A stretch of 64,000 bases of DNA from Panagrolaimus kolymaensis. Taxonomy: Eukaryota; Nematoda; Chromadorea; Rhabditida; Panagrolaimidae. The DNA lies in NCBI GenBank assembly GCA_028622995.1, contig JAJQJQ010000021.1, positions 2,542,001 to 2,606,000 of the forward strand. The letters run 5' to 3'. Below are positions 12,696-24,100 of the stretch, in pieces (position 1 is the first letter of the stretch; every line of letters starts with the position of its first letter). The notes under the pieces are model-generated. The model saw nothing but the letters and a program-made list of their open reading frames with translations. It had not been told where the DNA came from and did no database searches. The position numbers and the translations under genes were made by a program.

Positions 12696-14141
12696 ATGTC
12701 AATAACAATTCCTCCAACATTTAAACGAATTCAAATAACTCGTCCATTTGAATTTGTAACAAATGTTCAATTGAATCGACCAGAAAAGCGAAATGCGTTT
12801 GATCCAATATTTTGGAAGGAAATTGGTGATGCTTTTAATTTTCTTGCCACTGATCCCGATACTCGTGTAATTATTTTGTCAGGGAATGGCCCAGTATTTT
12901 GCGCTGGAATAGATTTAAATGCAAGCGATGAACTTTTAAATCCTTCGGCAAATGAAGATGGTGGACAAGATTTTGCTCGACGAGCAAGAAAAATGAGAGA
13001 GAAAATTATTTTCTTTCAAAATTCTCTTCAATCTATTGAAAATTGTCCCAAACCCGTGATTGCCGCCATTCATAAAGCATGTTTTGGTGGAGGCGTGGAT
13101 ATCATTGCTGCGTGTGATATTCGAGTTGCTGTTGATGGAACAGCTTTTTCTGTCAAAGTAAGTTTATTTTTTTGCTTGTTCCACGAGAAGATGTCTTGCT
13201 CAGTTTTAAACCTATTTATTTTTTGCTCCAAAGCTCTGATCTTTATGTTTCAATCCAGTTTTTATGTCCTTAAGAAATTATTTAAAGAGACAGTTAAAAA
13301 ATATTTTTTAATTTATAAACAAAAAACTTTTCCTTAGATAATTTCTCTCTTGCTTAAAAAGGAACCGAAATGACTATGGTTTAATGAACTTTTTTCATCA
13401 TATATTTCAACTCAGTAAAAATGAAACTATCTTAATTTAAAAAAAATAAACAATTCCATGCAGTTTTGTAACAAAAAATCTTTAAAATGTGAATGTAGTG
13501 AATGTAACATGAAAATTATCAATCCCAGTTAAATTAAAATGATTGCATCGCTTATGCACGCACATCTTCTTCAATATACGACAGTTTTAATTTTGGATTA
13601 ATTTTTAGAATTTTTTGAATTTAAAGAAATTTTATTAACTAATAAATAATAAATACAGTTTTTACTTTTTTCTTTTTTCAATAAACAGTTAATTTTAGGA
13701 AGTGGATATTGGTTTGGCAGCTGATGTAGGATCATTAAACCGATTACCAAAAATTTGTGGCAATCATAGTTGGATTCGTGAAATTGCTTTCACTGCTCGA
13801 ACCTTTGATGCTCAAGAAGCTTTAAAACATGGTAATATTTTTCCATCTGTGATACTGTATTACAGTTAAACCTTTATTTAGATCTTTTATCAACAGTTTA
13901 TCCTTCTCAAGAAATTATGAAAGATGAAGTTGAAAAGCTTGCACAAACAATCGCTTCCAAATCACCCATAGCAATTGAAGGCACAAAAATTGTGCTCAAT
14001 TATTCGAAAGATCACCCGGTTCAAGATTCATTAAATTTTGTTGCAAATTGGAACATGTCTCAATTGTTTACCGATGACATTCCAAAATCCGCGATGGCCT
14101 CATTTCAAAAACAACCATTACCCAAATTTTCAAAGTTATAA
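12696..14141 (+). CDS. ECH1: Delta(3,5)-delta(2,4)-dienoyl-CoA isomerase, peroxisomal
   Basis: Exons 12696-13157, 13699-13831 and 13882-14141 give 284 residues. It is a crotonase-fold enzyme that isomerises 3,5-dienoyl-CoA to 2,4-dienoyl-CoA in beta-oxidation of unsaturated fatty acids. Visible hallmarks are NRPEKRNAF, the oxyanion-hole segment FCAGIDL, CPKPVIAAIHKACFGGGVD, and the family-specific acidic pair in KEVDIGLAADVG. The protein ends in SKL, a type 1 peroxisomal targeting signal. Intron 1 (541 bp) is long and full of CAGTT motifs, whereas intron 2 is 50 bp. It lies downstream of and divergent from the chimeric DTD-YIPF5 gene. Confidence 0.93.
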
Positions 14142-15691
14142 TTTTCGGTGTTTAAAACCAAATTCAGTTTTAATTAAATTTAAAAAATTTAGAGAGCATG
14201 GAAAAACAGTTTTTTTTTATTAACTTGTGTTTAAAAATTTGAATTAAATAAGAGTTGTTCAAATATATATTAAAGAATAAGTTCTCAGTTTTTTCTTTCT
14301 TTTTTTTTATAAGAAATTTATTTCGGGAAATTTTTGATGAAAAAAGTTGACGTTATAGCCTAATTGCGAACGCAGTTTAATTTGTTTAGAAAAAAACCTA
14401 TTCTTCAGTTGTGTATTATTCTATGTTGGAGAATGACAGTTTTTTATATTATTTATTAGAAACATAAACTAAAAAGATTCAGTTAAAAACAAAAATAAAT
14501 TGAGCTTTATCTAATGCATTTTTTAAAATGAAACTAAAACTAAAAAAGAATAATACAAAATTGTGATTAAACAAACGACAGTTTTTTTTATTAAAAGAAA
14601 TGACATAAATCGATGGATACGCAAACGCCATTCGCAGTTTTTACAATCTCAAAACAAAACAAAAAAGACTATTTGCAATGAATAAAAAATTTACAGAAAC
14701 AAAAAACACCGGGTAAAAAATTATTTTGTCACAAATAATACAGGAAAAAAAGTTTTGAAGCCCTGAATATTTGAGTTTTCCATATTTCAGAAAGAGAGAG
14801 AACCCTGTGTGTGATTAAGAACCAATTAAGAATTTTAAAAAAAATTTAAACAGTTAAAAATAGAGAGAGAAAGACTATATCCGTTTTTTCTTTCGGGTAT
14901 TTTTGTCAATGCAATATATTGAAGAAAAAAAATAAAAAAAACAATAAAATAAAAGAAGAATAAATGTAAGTATATAAAAAAATAGTAAAGACCAGAAAAT
15001 GGAGTTATAATAATAAGTATTCAGAAAAAGAGTAAAAGAAGAATTTAAAAAGTTTGGGATTTTCTTGTGGCAACTGTTACGAAGATTCAGTTTTTGCTGC
15101 CATTGTTGAAAGATGATAACAGTTTAAAAAAAAATATAAAGTAATAAACTCTAATTATTATTTTCGGTATCAGTTAATTATAATTTAAATGAACTCATGG
15201 TTAATTCAATTTAGCCATGTTCTCATACTCACGAATCATCTTTCAGTTTTAAAAACTTATATTTTTTAAAAGCCGCACAATAGACAGTTTTAATCTTAAT
15301 TTTTCAAAAATTTGATCACAAAAAATGAGATATCTTAGGCTTTGACAGTTTATCAGAAAAGAATTGCAAAATTCTTATGAAATCCGCAGACAGTCAGACA
15401 TCTCAAAAAATGGTTTAAAAAAATTAAAGAAGCTTTATTATCGCAGTTTCGAATTTAGCTAAACCGAACGATAAAAAAAATTCAAGCAGTTTTCTTAAGC
15501 AAAGTCCCATATCATGATGATCCAGTTTTAAAATTTTAAATTTTCCTCCAGAAACTAGCCACCACAAGAAAAATCCCTCAAAAAAAGAAGACACCCATTT
15601 TAAGATTCAAAACAAAATTAATAAAAAAAAAATACACCTGTTTTCCTAATAAAAATTAATTCTATTTAAAAATATTTTTTATAAAGTGCAG
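14142..15691. other. 1.55 kb between ECH1 and the EGF-like gene: CAGTT array
   Basis: Convergent intergenic region. CAGTT copies with clear GC-richer stretches directly before them are at 14373 (payload about 14351-14372) and 14635 (about 14612-14634). No gene is recognisable. Confidence 0.6.
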
Positions 15692-18185
15692 TTATAAACT
15701 TTTTCTTGTATTATTTTCTCTATTCAAATCATCTTTATTTTCTGCCGGCTCAGAGGGCTTTGGGGTTTGTTCAGATAAATTTCGATTTCCTCCATTATTA
15801 GTTATTTCATTTGAAGGCGAGGATGTTGGTGGAAGAAGAGGTTGTTGGCGTACGACTGCTTGACGATTAGCTGAATCAAATTCAATTGAACATACTCGTC
15901 CGCCACCACCGCCGCCAGCAGCATTTCCATTGTTTGCTGAATGGGTTGAACCCGATGTTGAAGTTGCATCTGAATCACACGAAGTGGATGAAGATGAACT
16001 AATCATCGATGATTGTCTTTGAGGTATTATTATTTGATGATGCGAAGGTGTATCATCCGTTGGGGAATTATGTTCTGAAGTGGGAGTAATAACTTCTTCA
16101 GAATTTTCATCTAATGGAATATTATGTCGAAGTGGAGGCATTTTAGTTGCATCTTCATAACTTGGAAGGGGTGGAAGGATTTCATTTCGAGATCTTCGAA
16201 CTCTTTGCCCTGGTGGAACATAAGGTGGTGGACCACCATCAATCACCGCCGTTCCAATTGGTCGGAATGGATATATCCTTGGATCATCATGTGGTGGTCT
16301 GAGTTCCGTTCTTCTTGAAAGACATGATTGACCTCCCGAAGGAGATACAGGGAAATTACAAGCTCCAAGAAGATCAGGGCGACGATGAAGATACCGGGTT
16401 TGAACCTAAAATGACGAAAGTGATCAGTTTTTACTTTTTCTTGATAAATTTTTATTCCAAAAGTTGGCTCACAATTCGAAAACTTCTTTGCCAGTTTTAC
16501 TCTCCTTTTTTTTATTAAAATTTTTACAATTGAAAACAATTGTATAAAAATAGAAAAAAATTTTCTCACAGTTATGAAAAAATATTTTTTATGAATTGGG
16601 GAAAAAATAAATTCTCTCTTAACAGTTTTAGAAGCATTTTAATTGGATTGATTAACACTTATAAATACAAAAAAAAATGCTTATGAAAGTACAGTTTAAA
16701 CTTTTCTTTTTCTTACCGAAAATTCAAGACATTTGAAAATCAGTCAGAGCCAGTGATACTTTATTTTTTTTAATTATTAAAATTTATAAAACAGGTAAAA
16801 TCCGATTCAGTTTTCAGTAAAGTTCAATGTTTTTTTTCGTTTGCAGTTTTAATCTTGTTTTATGAGTAATCTCTGCCATAAAACCATCCCCAAATCGAAA
16901 ACAAAAATTTTTTACTTTAAAAATATGTATGAAAATCTTTTTCCAGTTTTAAATAACCTATATTGGTGCAACACTGAACAGTTTTTTAATCTTCGTGATT
17001 CTCAGTTAAACTTTTTAGAAAATATATTCACAAACCTGCATTCGATGTTTCATTAATAAATACATTGAAACAACTAAAACAACAATCATAATAAGGCTAA
17101 ATATTGTTCCACTAATATCTCGAGTAAACATTTCACCACCTTGTTCACCAAATCTTTGAAATCTTGAACCTGTGATTCCACTGCCTCCACCAGTTTTATT
17201 TGTATCTATTTCGCAGTGATATCCAAGAAATTGTGGAGGACATATGCAACGACCGCCTTCTTCTCTTCCACCATGAAGACAAACAATTTGTTTGCATTCT
17301 TCGCCTTGATAAAATGGAATACAGCTGCAATAATCATTTCCGCTTGTATCTTTCATGGGCTGTCCTTGATCACAAAGTTTTTCACATTGTTCACCAAAAA
17401 ATGGTCTTTGACATAAACATTTTCTCGAGCCACTATATGCTCGAATGCCCTTGTTTTTACAGTCGGGTAATCTCCTACAATTTTTATCCAATTCACCATT
17501 GGCTCCAACATTCGGACATTTACATGTAACAATATTTCGCCTTGGAAGATTTCCTTCCAAAAAATGGGCTGGAGAAATATAAAATTTTCCATTAAATGTT
17601 CGACAATTAGTTTCTATATTTTCTCCATTCGGTGAAGATTCATCAATAACATAATCCAAAACATTAAAAGATAAATTTCTTGCATATCTTTGTTCAGCTA
17701 TTTCAGGTTCACCTCCTCGACAACATGTTATATTATATCTTTGTGGAATCCATATAGGTCCAGTTAAATTTAAACCCGCTTCTTTTAATTGTTGTAATGC
17801 TGATGAAGTTGAAGCTAAATCATCTGATTCGAGGGATCCTGATGAAGCTGGAAAAAAATTTAGATATATATTTTTTTATTGGTAATAGTAAATGGAACGA
17901 CAGTTTTTTAAAATTTTTCATTACCAAAATACCAAATAAAGCTTGCATATATCCTATGTTACATCCGGGAAATTGCAATCTCAGTTTAAAAAAAAAATAT
18001 AAAGCAGCCGAAGTCGATTTGACTAACGGCTAGCTTCACACCATTCAAATGTTCAGTTTAAAATAAAATAAAAAGCATCTCTTTCTCTTACCTGAACTCC
18101 TACAAATACTTGACCCGATAAATGTGCTTAAAAGCAATAAAAAAATTGAAATATTATATGAAGGTTTGTAAATAAACAGCGTCAT
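15692..18185 (-). CDS. EGF-like single-pass transmembrane protein with proline-rich PPxY tail
   Basis: Exons 18092-18185, 17036-17847 and 15692-16405 give 539 residues. A hydrophobic signal peptide lies at about 12-28. The extracellular part has a CC-containing domain and then EGF-like cysteine patterns (CKNKG...CLCQRPFFGEQCEKLC and CLHGG...CICPPQFLGYHC). One transmembrane helix lies at about 272-294. The cytosolic tail has GPPPYVPP and LPSYEDA, of which the first is a PPxY WW-domain ligand, plus a poly-Ser stretch and a poly-Gly run. The role is not known to me. The layout suggests an adhesion or signalling receptor that recruits a WW-domain (Nedd4-like) partner. Both introns (244 and 630 bp) contain CAGTT motifs in the + orientation, opposite to the gene. 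Confidence 0.8.
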
Positions 18186-21100
18186 TTAATCATTTCTTTT
18201 CATAAAAAAATATAATCATAAAAATTAAAGATTTTTTAAAATAAAAATAGATAGATTGGAAGTAAACAAACAACCCAAAGGAAATAACAACAAGATCGTT
18301 AAATATTTCTTATTTTATTATTAGAGGATTTTTTTGCAGTAACTAAAAAAATTTAGGATGATGTCATTATTTACAAAAAAATAAAATTGAACGTATTTGA
18401 ACAGTTAAAAACACGCGTAATTTTATACACGGAAACAACAATCAATAAAAGTAACCGTTTTGATAAATTCCGAATCCCGATCAAATTACTCAGTTAAAAG
18501 AAAATTAGAGTAATTTTGAGCTTACAAACAGAAAATAAAAAAATATATTAAAACAAAACGCAGTTTTTATCAAATAAAAGTAAAATAAATAAAATGAACG
18601 AATGATGAAAGAGAAAAATCAAAATCACGTAATCGACCAACAATGGTCCCAACCAAATTAAATCATTAAACGATTAAATGAAAGTAAAAAAAGAAAGAGT
18701 AAAAAGGCAAAAAAAAAATAAGTGATTTTTTGGGGGTGTTAAAAACACGTTTAAGAAAAATGATGGGAAAAAAAATAAGCAAAATTGATGTTTGCCTATT
18801 AAACCTTTTAAAAAAAAAAGAAAGAAGGGAAAAAATGGAATCATGCGCGAAAAGGTAATTAACACCAACAATAATAATCAACAACAAAAATGGAAGAATT
18901 GCAACACAAAAACTGCAGTTTTATTAAAATTTATTTATTTATAACTTTTACTTCAAACAATTCACAAAGCTGTTAAATTAACTCAGTTTATATCTAACCT
19001 ACGTACAGAATGAAAGACAGTTAAATAAAAATATAAAATATTACACCCCAAGGTTGGTGCTCAGTTAAAATAAAAGATTCAAAAGATAAATGATTGTGAA
19101 TCAAAAAAAAAAATCGATTAAAAGAAAGTGAAGAAGTAGAGGTACTGAGCAGTTTATCAAATTGATTGAAATGTAACTTTTTTTAATATTTCCAATCCTT
19201 ATGCCCTTTAACATCGATCTTTTATGATTATTCTAAGATTGCTTTGCAAACATTCTCAGTTAAATAATATTAAAAAAAATTAAAAATGCGCTTATAAAAT
19301 CTTATCTTCTTTAGTTTGTAATGATCTTATTATACACAGTTTAATCCTTACTCCTTATCCAAAATTTCTTTAACAAATATCAACAAAAAAATTTAATAAA
19401 ACTAAGTGCCACAAAAAAAAATTCCCCAAAATTTCCATCCATTTTTTTTATTCTTCAAACTAAACATAACAAAATTCATTCAAGCTTATAATAAATAAGT
19501 TTTTATTGTTTATTCTACCGTTTTGTAAAAAAAGGAGCATAAATAGCTTTAAAGTTTCGTACCTTTTTGGTGGATTCAATTATCCCAAGTGCTTATCCCT
19601 ACTTTTTTTGCAATATTATTCTACACAGTTTTTTCCACGCACAAAAAAAAGTTTAAACCTAAAATAGCAAACATTTATTTTTGCAGCAAACGAAATAGAA
19701 AAACAATAATAATTTTTAAAACGCTGCTCAAAAACCACTTCTTTCTTTCCTTGTTTTTTAAGAATATTTAAAAGGAAATTACGTAAAAAAAAACGCAACA
19801 CAGAAAATTGGCTTCTGCACTTCATTCCTTCGTTTTTTGAGACATTTAACTAAAAAAAATAAAATAAAACGCAGGCATGCAAGAAAACAAGAATGAGGAA
19901 GGAGAGAAAAAAATGGATTTTGGATTTGCCTTAAATTAGTAGGAAGCTGAGGCAGGCAAAAGCGGCTCAAAAAAAAAAACGCAAAGAAGCGTAAAGTTAT
20001 CAAAAACACGGAAATAAAAATATTATAGTTGGTAAAGGCAATATATAAAAGTAAAATATGAAAAGTCAGAAAAATATCCAAAATAATGTCAAAATTATGT
20101 TATTAAATAATTGCACAGTTTAAAAAATAATATTTCATAAAAATGTCAGTTGATAAAACTAATAGGAATAATAGCACAGTTTTCATAAATTAAGAAACTA
20201 TGGACATAATTTAAAAAATTATTACACAGTTTTTTTAAAAGAATTATAAAGATTTTAGGCAATTTTCAAATTTTTTGTTGTTCATGATTTAGTTAAGATT
20301 ATTTGATATAAAAAATTGGGATGCAGTTTTTAAATTTTATTAAAAGACAACACCGTCGATCAAATCGAGTTACAGTTTTTAAACCAAAATACTTAAATAT
20401 TTTTAAAAAATTCAGTTTTTTTCACAATATTTCAACGTTCTCAATGACGACTCATCTTAAACAGTTTTTATTGTAATAATAGATTGAATTAAATAATTAT
20501 ACAAACAAACTAACATCGATTTCGACAGTTTACAAACCTTAATTAAAGCAAAAGTTTATTCAAATATTCCATGAAACTTTTTTATTTATTTATAAGAAGC
20601 TTAAAGCTTTAAAAAAATTCCTCAAATATTGATTTTTAACGGAAACAATAAATTAATATGAATTACTACAGTTTTTAAATCCACAACTCTTAAGGCTCAA
20701 AGTTGAAAATAAAAAAAAAAGATCACAGTTTATAAATTCCAAATGCATTTCTGGACATATCTAAATTTCAAAAATCATTATATTTGACATCTAAGAGGAA
20801 AGTCAAAAAAAAATTTATTGCAATTGGATAAATGAAACCGGTCTTAAGAGACCAAAAAAGAAAATGGGGAAAAAACTAGCTTGTTTTCCTTTCATTTTTT
20901 TAAACAAGGCCAAATCAGTGCAAAAAAAGCGGTTGTTGCGTCGCATTTTGAATGTGTCAGAAAAGCAACGCGAGCATGAAAAAGCCGTTTAATAAATTGC
21001 AATAAAAAAAACAATCTTATATAAGAATTACGACGACGATGACAATGACATTATGAAATATAAAAATAATAACAAAAAGAGATCAGGAAAAGTGATAGGA

Positions 21101-24100
21101 AATACATATAACGAATAAAAAATATATATGTACGTAAGCAAAAAAATATAATGAATGAGGTAATAAATCGGTAAAAAGAGTCTGTTATTAATTTTAAAAA
21201 TTTACAGTTGAGTCATTTTTGTATACCATTTCCTTTTAATTCAGTTTTTTTACAATGGGTTCTTTTTAAAGATTAACTGTAGCAGTTTTGGCGAAAATAA
21301 ATCCATATGACTTTTATACAGCCACACAGAAACACAGTTTTTATTATATTATTTTAATAACATAGTATAACTCTTCCACAGTTTTTTTTTTGTATGTAAT
21401 AGAAAGATGCTTAACTATGACAAAAAAGTTGATAAGTATCTAATTTCAAAGAAGGAATTTACTGTTTAATAAAATATTAATGTCTCAGGACATCAAGCTT
21501 CAACCTGCCTGTACAGTTTAATAAATATAAGAAATATTTACAAATGGAATAACAACCAGTTAAGATATTAAAAAAAGCTTTAAAAAAATAATTATCGGAT
21601 AATAAAATTATCTTAGATCTAAACGATCATCAAGAATTTTGTTAAGAGCGCACAAACTTATTATGAAGCAGTTTTAAAAGAAATTATTAAAAAAATTAAT
21701 AAGAAATTGCGATTTGATTAGTAACAAATGATTTACTTAGGAAAGAAGGTACAGTTTTTAAACTTAAATTTTTACTTAATTAATAAAGCAAGTGGTTGTC
21801 CAGTTTAAAAATTTTCGAAACCACATAGGAAAAATCTTCATTAGCCACCCATCTCTCTAATTGCCTTTTATGAAATTCAAGCATTTTTGCACTTCCGCAT
21901 TGCCTAGGCCATTTCCTTTCCTTCCCCATGCGTTGAAACTACTCAGTTTTAAAACCAAAAAATAAGTAACATTAAAAAAATGAGAGTAAAAAAGCTTTTT
22001 TTTTATCGAGGTTATATTTTTCAAATTCTAAAAACTAATTTTATTTCCAAGCTTTTTTTTTCTTTCAAAAATTGGCAGGATTTCCCTTCCTTTGTTTATA
22101 TTTAATTTAAAAACGTTAAAAAAAATTCTATCAAAAAACCTGGTGCAGTTTAATAGCAAAAAAACAAAAAAAAGAAAATCAAACAAGCAAATTAACAAAA
22201 AAAAGTGAAAGAATTGGGCGATAATAAAAAAAATTGTTTGACGGCCAACAAACAAACTAACTAAATAAACCAGTCCCTTCAAGCTTTAGGTTCGAATTGT
22301 TTCGTTTCGTTAAATGAAAAAAGGGGGAAATATTTCTTATTCACTGACGACTGACAGCCAAGCTGAATGAATGAAACAAGCGAGGAAGCCAGGCAGTCAG
22401 CTGCCTGCATTATGGCCATTTTTTGTTTTGTTTTATTTGAAGGTTCAAAAAAAGTCAGCAGGAAGTTGGAAGTTTGTTAGTTTTCAAAAAGAAAAAAAGC
22501 GAAAAGAGAAGTAAAAAAACGTTACAAACATAGGGATGAAACAAATACATTCAATGATGCATGCGCAAAAAAAAATAATCTTTTTTTGTTATTGTTGTCA
22601 GAAAAAAAAGTGATTTAAGAAAAAAAGTTTTTGAAAAGGTTCAGTTTAAAAAAAAATGGATTGTCTAGAAACAGTTTTAATGCCGAATAATGGATGAAAA
22701 CACTGATTGTTAGTTTAAAGAAATCTTATAAAAAAGTGATTAGAGAATTAATAACTAGTGGGAACAAAGAACAAGATGTCAGTTTTAAAAGTAAATCTTC
22801 ATGTCTCAGAATTAGGTAATTATGTTGTTAGCCGCCCAGTTTTAAAAAAATTAATCAATGAAAAAATAATAAAATATTGCAAATTGCAATGAAACAACTA
22901 AAAAAACTTTGAAAGCATAATAAAAGCAGGCTCTCTTCTTCAGTTAAAAAATAATAAATAAAGATGCATTAATAGCAAACAAAAAATGTTACAAACGAAG
23001 AAACTTTTTCGAGTATCAGTTTATATCGACAAAAAAACTTGTCAAGTTTCAGAATACAGTTTAATAGTTTAGTTTTTTCAATTTGATACAAACATAGAAG
23101 AACAACAAAGAAAGTTATCAAAAAGGTTGAATGAATAAGCATGGGTAAAAAAATCTTTCATTTTTTTCGTTTTTTTTTTGACAGCCTAAAGGAAAAAAAG
23201 AAGGGAGTTTGAGATTGACAAGATGATGGAAGAAAGGACAAAATAAATGAACAAAAGCATTTTTTCTTTTCCATGTTGAAAAGGAAGAAAAAAACACATG
23301 CATGGAAGAAGGCCTTCCTTCTCATTTTGAAGCTGAAGGCCACCAACTAACAACAATTTTTTTCTTATTCAGTTTAGAAAAATAAAACCGCCCCTGAAGG
23401 CAGAAAGAATAAAATGTAAAAAACGAAGAGAAAAAAGAATATTTTTTTTATATTGAAGGAAGCAAAGCGCGGCGGCCAGCCGTTCAATTCAAATAAATTT
23501 ATATTCCCATTTTTTTCATTTTTCATTCAATTTGCCTCACACTACTACTTCATTTCATGTCCCCCAACAAACGACGACAAAAATGGAGAAGACTCGTTAT
23601 ATCTCATGTATTGATGTGAATCAAAAAAGAGGCTTTGAAGAAGAAAATATGTAAAAAGATTTTAAAATGGAGGGAGACAGAGATTTCATGGGTTGATTGT
23701 TCTTTTTTTTCGTTCGTTAGTTATGTTGGTCAAAAATATGCATGCGCAAAATGGACATGGAAAATAAAAAATTTTTAAACAAAACAAAAAGTAACAAGGC
23801 TGAGCATTTTTTTGTATATATAATTTTTTTATAGTTATTGTTGCCGCTCTGATTTCCTTGATGCAGTTTATTATTGTCATTGAGAAAAAAATATTAAAGA
23901 ACTCAGTTATAATTTTTTTGAAACCCACAATCATACTCAGTTTTAATATCAAAAAAATAATTCATGAAAATCCAAGAAAAGTTACCAAAAAACTCAAAAC
24001 ATTAAACGTCAAAAGAAACACGCAGTTATTAATTTTGAAAGTTAAAAAGTTTAGAAAATTTAAAAATTTTTAACGTAACTTTGACGAGAAATTATGAACC

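Noticed and set aside
12437..12724. 95-residue frame upstream of ECH1
   Set aside because: Hydrophobic A/T-driven composition, and it overlaps the ECH1 start. More likely promoter or 5' UTR.
16243..16569. 108-residue minus-strand frame overlapping the EGF-like gene tail exon
   Set aside because: A different frame from the PPxY-containing exon, which continues in phase from the transmembrane exon.
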